A DNA stretch of 64,000 nt from Onthophagus taurus. Lineage: Eukaryota; Arthropoda; Insecta; Coleoptera; Scarabaeidae. The position numbers and the translations under genes were made by a program. The notes beneath the pieces were generated by a model. That model did not search any database, was not told the origin of the DNA, and saw only the letters and a program-made list of their open reading frames with translations. Where the stretch lies: NCBI RefSeq assembly GCF_036711975.1, contig NC_091973.1, forward strand, positions 19,220,001-19,284,000, given 5' to 3'. Shown here one piece after another: positions 1-10,328 of the stretch (positions are counted from its first letter, which is position 1; each line of letters opens with the position of its first letter).

Positions 1-125
1 AAATAAACACCCTACGCGCAGGTGCAGACCAAAGAATCAAATTCAAATATAAAAACTCTCAAAAATACATCAATGAATATCTTAACATAAATCGCCTAGG
101 GATACATGTAGATTCAACATATTAT
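1..125 (+). repeat. Left arm of a 125-bp inverted repeat (Penelope-like element end)
   Basis: This arm is the reverse complement of bases 484-608 with only isolated mismatches, for example at position 11. It starts at the first base of the window, so the repeat may continue outside. Inverted terminal segments of this kind are known for Penelope-like elements, and a hammerhead-like motif 300 bp downstream supports that reading. Confidence 0.8.
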
Positions 126-483
126 AATTCTCAAAATACAATCAAAAAATCAGAGATCAAGATAATTAGTTTAAATAAATAACTATATAGGTTAGGAAAT
201 AGGTGTTTAGGATTATGTAATGGAGATAAAAAGGATGAATAAGGACTGGGTATTAAAAGGATATGTTTGGTGAGAAGGATCCTTATATAGTGCGAAAACT
301 ACCCTCACCATTAGGTAGAGATCCTCTTGTATATAAGGAATAAAAGAAGGGAAGTTAAAGGTATATAATTATGTGTCTGGTGGTTCAGATTTGAGATCGT
401 ATGGGTTATTCAAATATCGGTATAGGGGTGTCTTCTGTAATTGAACCTGGTCGTTCAAACTGTGCAAATCAGTTTTTGTGTAA

Positions 484-608
484 ATAATATGTTGAATCTA
501 CATGTATCCCTAGGCGATTTATGTTAAGATATTCATTGATGTATTTTTGAGAGTTTTTATATTTGAATTTGATTCTTTGGTCTGCACCTGCGCGTAGTGT
601 GTTTATTT
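484..608 (-). repeat. Right arm of the 125-bp inverted repeat
   Basis: This arm pairs with bases 1-125. The 358-bp spacer between the arms has no open frame and no domain I recognise. The transcribed arm pair could form one long hairpin. Confidence 0.8.
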
Positions 609-1010
609 CTAACCCAATCACATGAATTTGTTGTTTTTCACCTTTTTAACGTGTTCTCGATTACGACGTAGATCTTTTAGGTTAATCCTAAATTTGTTTT
701 ATATGTGCTTCGTTTTAATTAATTTGATTTTTTGATATCATTTTGAATCATCTATCATGTGTATTGGCATACCGAACAACTTTGTTAATCTCTTTATTTG
801 TTGAATTAACAATGTTTCAAGACGAGTTTCCCCACCTTTAACTTGACAAGGTAATATAAGTATTGTTTTTAATAGTTTTGTTTTACATGTAGTTGATTTG
901 TAGACTCCTGATGATGGTCACGTACCGAAACCGGTAGAGTTAATTAATAAAGGAAAATATATTGGAGTAGTTTGACCATTTATTTTGGTTTTTCTTTTTT
1001 ATTTTAACAT
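609..1010 (+). mobile_element. Tail of a Penelope-like element
   Basis: This stretch is non-coding and AT-rich. It follows the inverted repeat and ends near the start of gypsy-derived sequence on the other strand. The hammerhead-like motif at 903-941 is the main reason for assigning it to a PLE. The right boundary is approximate, between about 1000 and 1060. Confidence 0.55.
903..941 (+). ncRNA. Hammerhead-ribozyme-like motif of a PLE
   Basis: Bases 903-907 (GACTC) can pair with 937-941 (GAGTT) as stem I. The core box CTGATGA is at 908-914. GGT 916-918 pairs with ACC 924-926 as stem II, followed by GAAA at 927-930. Stem III would be the palindrome ACCGGT (930-935), with the predicted cleavage after A936. 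One unpaired base (T915) lies between the core box and stem II. Such self-complementary, very short stem III helices are known from PLE hammerheads and would need two RNA copies to pair. Confidence 0.7.
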
Positions 1011-2457
1011 TATCACCAATATGGATGACAACCCCTATATATATTAAAACTTTAGAGTTGAAATTAGGAGAAAAATATTTTTTATAGAGAACGTTATTTT
1101 CTAAAATATAGCTACGCGTCTTTTTGACTAATTTTGATTCGTGTGAATCCGGTGTCGTAAGAGCGTTAATTAATTTTGATACTTCTGGGTCTTCTTGCTG
1201 TAATTTTGAAATGTCTTCTAAAGATAGCATAAACACTGGGATTTCGTTCGCATCTATCGTATCTGGCGGTAGTACGGGATTCCGGGATAAACTATCGGCA
1301 TCCAGATGTTTTTTGCCGGATTTGTGAACAACCTCGAATGAATAGTCTTGTAATTTTATTATCCAGCGCATTAATCGTGAAGATGGATCTTTGGTTTTAC
1401 GTAACCAGCAAAGTGCGTGATGATCAGTCACGATTTTGAAATGCTTTCCCCATAAATAATGCCTAAAATAATTTATCGCCCAAACTATAGCCAAGCATTC
1501 TTTCTCGGTAGTGTTGTATCGCGTTTCTGCGCCTGTTAAACGTCGTGAAGCATACGCAACCGGGTGCGCTGCATCTTTATGGTGTTGTAATAATACGGCA
1601 CCTAAACCAAAATCGCTGGCATCGGTGTGAATTTCAATTGGGTTATCTTTACTGAAATGTTCTAATACAGGGGATTGAATTAACGCGAGTTTCAACTTAT
1701 CGAATGATTTCTGTTCTTTATCGGACCAAACAAATTTATTATTTTTCCTAGTAAGTAACGTTAAAGGTCGCGCTATATCCGCAAAATTTCGTACAAATTT
1801 TCGATAATAATTTGCTAAACCGAGGAACGATTGAACATCTTTGACCTTTCTCGGTGTCGGAAAATCTTTGACGGCTGAAATTTTATCTGGGTCTGGGTGG
1901 ATGCCCTGCGCATTTACGACGTGGCCTAACATTTTTAACTTTTGATAACCGAAAGAACATTTCGAAGGTTTTAATTTCATATTCGCACTTCTAAGCCTTT
2001 TTAGCACTTCCTCTAGATTATGATAATTATTCTGGAAAGAAGTACCATTAACGACGATATCGTCCAGGTATACTAGAACAGAATTCCATTTAAGACCTGC
2101 TAGGACATGGTCTATGCAGCGTTGGAAACATGCTGGACTCGATGCCAAACCAAATGGTACCACATTAAATTCGTATAGGCCGTCGGAAGTTACAAACGCC
2201 GTTTTGGGTTTATCTTTCTCTGCAATGCTGATTTGCCAATAACCTGAACATAAATCCAGACCTGAAAAGTATTTTGACCCTTCTAGATAAGTCAAGATGT
2301 CATCAATTACGGGTAAAGGATATGCGTCCCATTTAATGACTTTATTCAACTTTCTGTAATCTACACAAAATCGCCATTCGTTATCTTTTTTATGAACCAA
2401 TACTACCGGACTACTCCATGGACTAAAAGATTTTCTAATAACACCTGCATCTAACAT
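1010..2457 (-). pseudogene. pol: Ty3/gypsy pol: reverse transcriptase and RNase H part
   Basis: This open stretch of about 490 codons carries a Ty3/gypsy reverse transcriptase followed by RNase H. Visible motifs are SPWSSPVVLVHKKD, VDYRKLN, FSGLDLCSGYWQI, the catalytic YLDD, and EIHTDASDFGLGAVL with TDHHALCWL of RNase H. A spacer with DADSLSRNP closes the recognisable part, and no integrase follows: the frame runs into the neighbouring PLE tail near 1010. A one-base frameshift near 2485 separates it from its own upstream protease part. The element is therefore truncated at its 3' side and dead, although the reverse transcriptase frame itself is long and unbroken. Confidence 0.9.
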
Positions 2458-3560
2458 TTGCTGTACTTGTTCCCTAACAATTTATTTTCTCTGTGCGAAA
2501 CTCGATACGGCGGTTGGTGCACCGGAGCCGCTCCGTTGGTATCAATTTCAAGCTCGCACAGGTGAGTCTGTCCTAGCTCACGATTGGATTGAGCAAGTAC
2601 ATCAGAATACCTATCCAATAAACTAAACAATGTCATCCTCTCATTAACCCCTAAATCTGGATTGACATTGAAAGTTTCATTTCGCGAAATAATTTTATCG
2701 CTTATCGCATTGTCAACATACTTGTTAACAGGAGTCTCTACATGAATTTTGTAACATGAGTCTTTTCTTGTTAAACAGTCCGGCGAGTCTGCTGATCTCA
2801 CAAGTTTGCCGAGACATGTTTCGCTGTAAACCAAAACCGATTGATTGCTAAAATTTGTAATGTACACGTAGGGTTTCTCATTACCATACATCTTTTCTTT
2901 AACTTGTAAATATTTTATTTTAAACAAATTTTGAACGGGCTCAAACTCATACCCTAACCCAATTTTCTCATTATATGTTACGAAAATTTTTATACTAGAC
3001 AAAGGTACGAGTGTAACCTCATTAACGGCATAAATATGATTTCCTAGAATAGGCGACGGTTGTTGACCACAAATTTTGTCTGCTAATGAAAAATGAACTA
3101 TTTGCGTATTACCGCTATTCTGAAACTTGATCGTTTCTATTGCGAAATTTACTTCTAATTTATGTTTTTTATTAAAATCGTTACCTAAAATAATATCCGC
3201 TTTTAAATTTTTTATGACTATAAATTTATGGTTAAATTTATAATTTTTTACAAAAAAATTTAAGTTAACCGCACCTCCTACCCATAGATCATGACCTGAT
3301 GCCTATTTAATTGGGATATACGGAATTTTTTCAATAAATTTGGATGTTGGGACTAGCGTGGAATTAACTAAACTAACTCCAGCCGCTGTATCTACAAATA
3401 ATTTAACTTGTTTTTTGTTCACCGAGCCGATTAATTCGACCAGGGACGAAGAATTTATTACGTGTACGCTACCAATTTCCTTGCATTTTCTTATTAGTCT
3501 ACGCCTAAATCTACATGAAATTTTCTTATGGCCTATTTTATTACAAAAATAGCAACTATA
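2451..3560 (-). pseudogene. pol: Ty3/gypsy pol: protease and linker, frameshifted
   Basis: Read on the minus strand, this part begins with a second zinc-knuckle-like CYFCNKIGHKKISC, then the aspartic protease motif LFVDTAAGVSLVN near 3400. A stop lies near 3303. The frame then continues through the protease-reverse transcriptase linker (3002-2451) with ANGAAPVHQPPYRVSHREN-like linker sequence, and is broken again near 2485. It belongs with the reverse transcriptase part at 1010-2457. The product would be a retrotransposon protease, now non-functional. Confidence 0.75.
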
Positions 3561-4030
3561 CCCTACGTCTGGGGCTCTTTCTTGATTTGACCTGAGTTTT
3601 TTGGGTTCTTAAAGCAATTTTTGCGTAATGACCTGCTTTTTGACAATTAAAACAAATAATCCGACCATCGGCCGTTCGTCCTGATTCTCTTTTCATAAAC
3701 TTATCGCCCTTTTTAATAACAGATTGAGAAAAGTTCCTACCTTTTATTTGGGCCTCTAGCCTGGAGATCTGTTGCCTCAACCCCTCAATCTCGTCTGAAC
3801 TGGACGTCTGGGTCCTTGAAGTTGATGGTCCCGATGTGGATTGACCCAACAAGAAAGCTGTCGCTTCTACCTTTCGGATGTTTTTCCGCAAATCTTCCAC
3901 GGTGTTGTTGTCCATTAGGTGTACCTTTTCCAGGATCCGTGGTTGTAGACCCTTGAGGATGGATTTTATTTTCTCTTGTTCTTCCATGTTTGCGCTGACT
4001 TCCTTGCATAACTTGAGTATTTCATGGAAA
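3556..4030 (-). pseudogene. gag: Ty3/gypsy gag C-terminal part with zinc knuckle
   Basis: The minus-strand frame carries a gag-like helical region, a short coiled-coil-like stretch (EIEGLRQQISRLEAQIKG) and a CCHC-like knuckle, CFNCQKAGHYAKIA, whose last cysteine is missing. Upstream of about 4030 the sequence stops being gag and becomes plus-strand transposon debris, so the gag N terminus is lost. This is the 5' remainder of the gypsy copy that extends to 1010. Confidence 0.7.
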
Positions 4031-4243
4031 TACTTCCAAATTAATATAATTCGTGAGGAATATAATAAAATTTCATCCGAATTGTGGTCGCAGTGCGTAA
4101 AATACGTGAAAGATGTCGAAGATGCGTATGTGTCGCCACATGTACAGCGTTTTATTATTAGTGTTGATGATTTTTCTGATGACGACAGCTTAGAATGCGC
4201 GAAAAGTGACAACTGTTATTATGACACTGATAAAGAATCTTGA
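4025..4243 (+). pseudogene. C-terminal scrap of a Tc1/IS630-like transposase
   Basis: The plus-strand frame reads as a short helical segment (ELWSQCVKYVKDVEDAYV), then an acidic serine-rich tail (ISVDDFSDDDS), and stops at 4243. Tails like this occur at the C terminus of some Tc1-type DDE transposases. No catalytic domain is present here. The assignment rests on tail style only. Confidence 0.35.
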
Positions 4244-4470
4244 ATTAAAGACAATCGCCGGTTAGAAATGTTAATAATTCATATTGAAATAAAATAAGAA
4301 AAGAAGTGCGTCCCTGGACTTAGTTCGCTAGGAGGGCCTATCATAAATCACGATTAGGTACTTTTTCAGGGTGATAATTACTGCTGCTACTGTTTCTGAG
4401 GGTCATAAACACCACCAGAAAAATCGGAGACTATACAAGTATGTCATTTTCTTGAGCAATACGTATAAGA

Positions 4471-5880
4471 TGCCTCGCTTACTAGGACAACGTGAGTCAG
4501 ATTTGTGCAAAAGACCATCAATTATCGCGCTTTATGCAGCAGGAGTACCCACATTGGATATTGCTGAACGTGTAAGCCTATCGATAATTACAAAAAAAAA
4601 TAGTTGCAATACCTAGAGTTGATACAAATTTCACTGCTTTGCAACCAAATCTGCCCAATACAATTTATATACTTTTTTTTCCATAATTGTCAGCATGACA
4701 ACATTTATTAGTTCACATATGTATTACGAAAAACGTCATTATGTAAATTGTTTTTTTTTTTATTATTTACTTTAAAAAAATCCAGAAAATTGTAAACGAA
4801 TTAAATCAAAAAAAACTATTTGAGTAAAAGTTATTTATAATTAAACTATCTAACAAACTTCAAAATAAAATTTTAGAATTGCGTAATTTGAGCTTTCAGC
4901 TTGAGCAAAAGTAATTTTTTGCAGATCTGTGATTATCTTCATTTTGTTTTTAACAAAAACATCATGTAACATTATATATTTATGTTATAAGTAGAAGGCA
5001 CAAGTAAACCGGTTGCTAAGAAGATTTGAAGAAAATGGAGAACATAGACTTGTGACCAATAGGCCGTATCGGTCCTTCACTACTTCTTAATGCGGACCAA
5101 CAAAGAGAAATCGTCAATTATGCCACTGACAATCCCTTTACTACTTCGAAGTTAAATAAAGAAAATCTGGAATTGGAATGTTCTCGACTAAGTATTCGGA
5201 GAGCATTACATAAGGAAGGCTTTCATAACCGCGTAGCAACCAAAAAACCCCAAATAACGCCGGAGTTTACAGACGAGAGAGACGTTTACAATTCGCCCGG
5301 GAATATTACAATTTCAATTGGGAGCGAGTCGTATTTACCGATGAGAAAATGTTTTCTACGTCATCAGATCATAGAAAACTATTCTGGCACCGTAACGGAA
5401 CAAGATTTAATGAAAACCATATCCAGCCCAATACGAGAAATGGTCGGATTTCTTTAGGGTTTTGGGGATGGATGGATAGACATGGTCCGGGGGAATTGGC
5501 TGAAATTCAGTGACGATTTAATTCGGCAGAATATATCCATGTGATAGAAGATATATTGATACCTTCTGTACGAATATTGTACCCAGAAGGTGTTATAACC
5601 ATTGTTGAGGATAATTTACCAGTCTATACCACAAGGTTGGTGCAACATTGGTATGAAAATCGTAACGATATAAGGCGAATACCATGGCCAGCGCGATCGC
5701 CAGATCTAAATTCCATAGAAAATCTATGGGCTTTGGCTGAAAAAAAGAGTTCAAACAGAAAATGCGGTCTTTCCTATTCGGAACGGAAACAATCTGCGCC
5801 GAAACATAGAAGCCACGTGGGAAAGTTTTCGCGGAACGAACATTTGCGAATTGTTAGTGAGATCGATGCCAAGTAGGCTT
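4471..5880 (+). pseudogene. Tc1/mariner-like transposase, broken
   Basis: An N-terminal helix-turn-helix part begins at 4471 (IALYAAGVPTLDIAERV). A non-coding AT-rich stretch follows (4617-4990). DNA-binding residues resume near 5005 (RLLRRFEENGE) and continue across several frames to 5880. The catalytic part shows VVFTDEKMF near 5325, EDNLPVYTTRLVQHWYENR near 5610 and WPARSPDLNSIENLW. The last two acidic residues are 35 positions apart, so the copy reads as DD35E rather than the usual DD34E. Several frameshifts make it inactive. I could not identify its terminal inverted repeats. Confidence 0.8.
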
Positions 5881-6160
5881 CAAATGTGCATCCAAAATAA
5901 TAGATATTACACTAAATATTAGTGCGGTGTGGAAAATAACATTAAAAATGTATTAAAATGTATACATTCTGTAATTACATAGTTCATTTTTGTTTCATTT
6001 AACGCAAATTTCTACATTAGTTACCTATTTTATATACTCCATTTTATATATACGCCACAAGTCCCTTCTCTACGAGCTTCGTGTGCGCTCGGCTCAGCCC
6101 GTTTAGCCAGCGGCATGTCGGATCTCACAACAGCGCTTGACCTTGAGTGCGCATTTCCCG
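5881..6160. other. Non-coding junction between Tc1 and BEL debris
   Basis: AT-rich non-coding sequence, followed by a short GC-richer piece near 6055-6125. I see no domain, repeat pair or target-site duplication that would place the boundary precisely. Confidence 0.4.
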
Positions 6161-6700
6161 TGAACACGACTGTACATTTTAAAGCTAAAACACTTATGCA
6201 ACAGCTGTGGCAATTAAACACTTCTTGGGATGAAACTCCTCCTTTATGTATCATTGAAATGTGGAAAACATTCAACAAAGTCTTTTCTTTTTATCCTCTT
6301 GGAACTTGCTTCGTTTGATAATTCCCAAGGACTAGATTCAACTTCATTTTTTCTGTGACGCATCCCAACTATGGTATTGTGCAGTTGCGTATTTACGCTG
6401 TCAAACTCAAACAGCGATTTCTACTTCCTTGTTATATGCTAAAGCCCGACTGGCACTCTTGAAAACGCTTTCTATCCCTTGACTGGAACTGTGTGTTGCA
6501 GTTCTTCTTACTGATTTGCTACAAATTATCCAAGAGACCTTATCTCAAGAATCGTTTTTGATTCGATTTTCACCTGGTCTGATTCTCAGGTCACCTGAAT
6601 TTCTTCGATACCAAACAGATGGAAAATTTTTGTTGCAAACCGTTGCGCGCATTATCCTCTTGGAAAATGGGATATTCCAGCCCCTGAAGATATGAAAACA
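6160..6700 (+). pseudogene. pol: BEL/Pao pol fragment (A17 peptidase-like to RNase H region)
   Basis: Short frames joined by frameshifts read FKAKTLMQQLWQLNTSWDE, then FFCDASQLWYCAVAYLRCQ, LLYAKARLALLKTLSIP and WKIFVANRCAHYP. Each has a direct counterpart in the intact BEL polyprotein at 23476-28548, for example LFCDASQTGYCAVAYLRC. Only about a tenth of pol is present and it holds internal stops. It is a dead scrap of an older, related BEL element. Confidence 0.85.
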
Positions 6701-6719
6701 ATTGTTTTTTTCAACAGGA

Positions 6720-9180
6720 GGTGCTAAAATTCAATTTAAATAGTCTAAACTACTTTGCAATGATTTACGGACATCACAAATATAAATTTTTAATTGACAC
6801 AGGCGGTTCAATTAGTATAATTTTCGAGAATCATATTGATAAAAACGAAATTGTCGATTATTCAAGAAAATTTAAAGTGCATGGTGTATGATGGTCAGGT
6901 ATGACTGAAGGCGCAGTAAATATCACACTAAAAATAAACAACATACAGTTGCGACACGAACGTTTGCTGATGAAGAATTTTGATAATTACAGATTTATTA
7001 TCAGCAAATTTTGCCACAATAAATTATCAACAATTTAATGTTTCGTTTTTGATATATAATCAAAAAACGACTCCTTTATTTAAAAACGATTCCTTTAGAA
7101 TCCAAAGAGCAAATATACACCATTAGTCCAGCTCGAAGTGAAGTAACTAAATATTGTAAACTTAATTTTCAAGACGATTATGTTGCATGCCCAGAAGAAA
7201 TAAATCAAGGAGTTTTTGTTGGTGGAGTAATTGCTAGACCAGAATCTAACATGATACCAGTTACTATCCTAAATGTACAGGAAGAAAAAAGAAAAATTAA
7301 AAATTTCAGAAGAAAAATTATCAGTTTAACTCTTTGAGGTACTCCGGGTTACAATTTAACCCACTTAAAAATAGACCTTTATAGTATGCTGGGACAAAAT
7401 TTAACCCACTTTGAAAAATGGTTGTAACTGTCACGTACATCGGTTTAGATTTCTTTTCCTGTACCTCTATTGTTATTTTTGTCGGGATATTTACGTACCG
7501 CAAAGAGTTAAGCGATTATCACGTATGTAATTTTGGGAAAGCCACCAAAAATTCGGTAGAACGGGTAGAAACTATTTTTAAATTAACAAAGAATATTTAA
7601 ACGAGGACGAAAATTGGTCATTATAAAGAGTTCTTGCAAAATATGCCAACGTGTTTCATTTGGAATCCGACAAGCTCACGGCCACCAATGTTTGCAAAGA
7701 AGCGATTCATTTAGAAACATCAATAATACCTATTTACGTTAAACCGTACCGACTACCTCAATCACAAAAACCAGCGGTGAATGAACAGATAGAGAAAATG
7801 CTTTCTGATGGAATTATCGAACCGGCAAAATCACCTTGGTAAGCATCTCTTTTAATAGTATAGAAAAAGAAAGATATCAATGGTGTTCAGAAATGGAGAG
7901 TAGTTGTGGACTATCTTGTGGCTTCTAAATAAACAGATTCAGGATGATAAATTCCCTTTACCCTGCATTACGGCTACACTAGATTCTTTAGCAGGCGCAG
8001 TATATTTCTCACATTTAGATTTAACACAGGCATATTACCAAGTTGAACTAGATAACTATGGATGAACTATAGATAACGATAGTTGAAGAGACTACCAATT
8101 GGTCTTAAGATCAGTCCTAGTGCATTTTCTCGCGCTATGATTATACCAACGGCAGGTTTGAATTAAGAAAACTGTTTTATTTACTTGGGCGATTTAAATA
8201 TATTTGGGAACAACTTGGAAAATCACAATAGGTGAAATTTTATACCAAGGTCACGTAATATCAGGGAATGGTATGACGCTAGACCCTTTAAAAGTAAAAA
8301 TATTAGAGCAATACCCTGTACCGAAAGACGAGCACGAAACAAAGAGATGTGTTGCTTTCGCAAATTACTATAGAAGCTGTATTCCGAATTTTGCGAGAAT
8401 TGCATCACCATTTAATAATCTCTCTAGGAAAAATACCAAGTTTATCTGAACAAAGGAATGTCAACATTCTTTCAAATCACAAGAAACCTTTACAGAATCC
8501 ACCAGTACTTCAATTTCCGAATATTAGTCCAGATAACACGTTTATTCTTAAAACAGATACGTCAAGTTACGCATTAGGAGCAGTACTATCCGATCTGTTG
8601 CTTATGCTAATCGATCGTTGAACAAGGCAAAAAGAAATTATTGCACGATAGAACTTTTAGGTATTGTTTGAGCTGTTAAACACTTTCTACCGTACCTATA
8701 TGGACGAAAATTTACCATTTTTACTGATCATAGGCCATTGATCTATTTGTTTGGTATGATAAATCCTAGCAGCAGATTAACCAAATTTCGATTGGCTCTG
8801 GAAGAATACGATTTCGTAGTCGAATACATAAAAGGAAAAAATAACGTAGCTGCAGACTTCCATTCGCGTATAGAGATATCCTCCAGTGATATCCTCCAAT
8901 TTGATCCAATACTCCACGAAAGGCATGATCACCTGGGAATTGATTAAAACACCGAAACATACCATTGAATTATCTTTAATGACTGAAGCAGAGTTTGAGC
9001 CCTTAAGGAAAAATAATAATTTTAAAAGAGATAACGTTATCTATAATGAAAATAAAGAAGTTCTACATATAAAATAGGATCTTGGATCAGCGTCAGCAAT
9101 AAATGCATCGTTAACAGACCATTTTAACATACGTAGAAAATTAAATATTCAAGAATTATTTATAATAAACCAAACAACAA
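6720..9180 (+). pseudogene. pol: Decayed Ty3/gypsy pol (protease, reverse transcriptase, RNase H)
   Basis: The plus strand holds a protease motif (YKFLIDTGGSISIIF) near 6780. The reverse transcriptase starts near 7650 (PYRLPQSQKPAVNEQIEKML), followed by FSHLDLTQAYYQVEL, GEILYQGHVISGNGMTLDP near 8230, ILKTDTSSYALGAVLSD of RNase H near 8550 and FTDHRPLIYLFGMINPSSR near 8720. Integrase is missing. Frameshifts and stops are numerous, and a MITE interrupts it at 7330-7507. The order of motifs matches the errantivirus-type pol at 35340-39083, and the two are plausibly from related lineages. Confidence 0.85.
7330..7507. mobile_element. 178-bp MITE flanked by TTAA
   Basis: The ends are CTCTTTGAGGTAC (7330-7342) and its inverted form GTACCGCAAAGAG (7495-7507), one mismatch in 13. 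Each end abuts TTAA (7326-7329 and 7508-7511), the target duplication of piggyBac-type transposons. Inside, the phrase TTTAACCCACTT occurs twice. There is no coding capacity. It was mobilised in trans if at all, and it interrupts the surrounding gypsy pol. Confidence 0.85.
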
Positions 9181-9263
9181 AGTTAAAAAAAAACGGTAAT
9201 AATAAAATTGTTAAAAATTATTAAAAATAATTAAAAAAAAATAAAATAAAATAAATAATAAAA

Positions 9264-10328
9264 ATGAGTGAAACTAACGAATATGCAAGTATTGAAACAT
9301 TGAAAGGAGCGGAGAACTATGAAGCGTGGAGCTTTCAAATTGGAATCTTTTTTAAGGCCAAGGGTATATATGAGATAGCTTATGGAATAAATAAATGTCC
9401 AGAAGAAGTAAAAGAAAAATTAGATTGGGTGCAGAAGGATGCTACTGCCCAAAAAATAATAATAACAACAATCGAAAAACAACCGATGATGCATGTGCTA
9501 AACAGTAAGACGGCAAATAAAATGATCGAAAAATTGTCGGGAATGTATCAAAGAGATACAGAAGATGTGAAATACAGACTATTACAGGATTTTTACCAAT
9601 TACAATTTAAAAAGGAAGTTGATATGGGGTCGAACATAGCACAACTAGAAAATATAACCTACAAACTAAGGGGATTAAAACAAAAAATAACAGACGAAAT
9701 GAAAATAACAAAGTTATTATCGATACTACCAAATACGTATAAATATTTTAGAAGTGCTTGGGAGTCGGCTTCAGAGAGTGATAAAACTTTTGAAAAACTT
9801 ACCGAAAGATTGCTTAACGAAGAATTGAGAATGAAAAGTGAAAACACAACGGAACAGGTGGCATTTAAAGGTGAACAAAAAAGAACTAATAGACACAATA
9901 AACCAAACGACATAACATGCTTCAAATGTGGAAAAAAAGGGCACATCGCAAAAAATTGCAAAAACAAACAAGGATGCAGTATCTGCAGGAAAAATAATCA
10001 TTCTGAAAAACAATGTTTTTTCAGGAATAAAGATGAAAAAATTAAAGTTAAAATTGAAGACAAGGTAAGTTTTTTGGCTGCAAAAGACTTAAATAAAAAA
10101 TCAGAATGGATACTGGATTCGGGTGCCTCAATCCACATGACAAATGACAAGGAGATTTTGATCAAGATTGAAAAATTAAATGAAAATATAGGAACAGCAA
10201 AAAAGGATCAAACGATAAAAACAGAAGCAATAGGAGAAATTGAAGCAGGAAATTGTAACCTGAAAGATGTCATGTCATATAATATGTACCGGAATTGGAA
10301 AAGAACTTGTTGTCTGTATCAAAAATAG
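9264..10328 (+). CDS. gag: Ty1/copia Gag and protease
   Basis: The 354-codon frame starts with a copia-type Gag (GAENYEAWSFQIGIFFKAKG). A zinc knuckle CFKCGKKGHIAKNC lies near residue 216 and a second Cys/His cluster CSICRKNNHSEKQC follows. The aspartic protease motif WILDSGASIHMTND is near residue 282. A frameshift at about 10275 cuts the frame off from the rest of pol. The start ATG follows an AT-rich leader and no 5' LTR or primer binding site could be recognised. It resembles an ordinary copia Gag and would package and process the element's RNA if intact. Confidence 0.85.
   Translation: MSETNEYASIETLKGAENYEAWSFQIGIFFKAKGIYEIAYGINKCPEEVKEKLDWVQKDATAQKIIITTIEKQPMMHVLNSKTANKMIEKLSGMYQRDTEDVKYRLLQDFYQLQFKKEVDMGSNIAQLENITYKLRGLKQKITDEMKITKLLSILPNTYKYFRSAWESASESDKTFEKLTERLLNEELRMKSENTTEQVAFKGEQKRTNRHNKPNDITCFKCGKKGHIAKNCKNKQGCSICRKNNHSEKQCFFRNKDEKIKVKIEDKVSFLAAKDLNKKSEWILDSGASIHMTNDKEILIKIEKLNENIGTAKKDQTIKTEAIGEIEAGNCNLKDVMSYNMYRNWKRTCCLYQK

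Noticed and set aside
9659-10013. Two minus-strand frames within copia gag
   Set aside because: Hydrophobic, A/T-driven shadows of the lysine-rich Gag coding strand.
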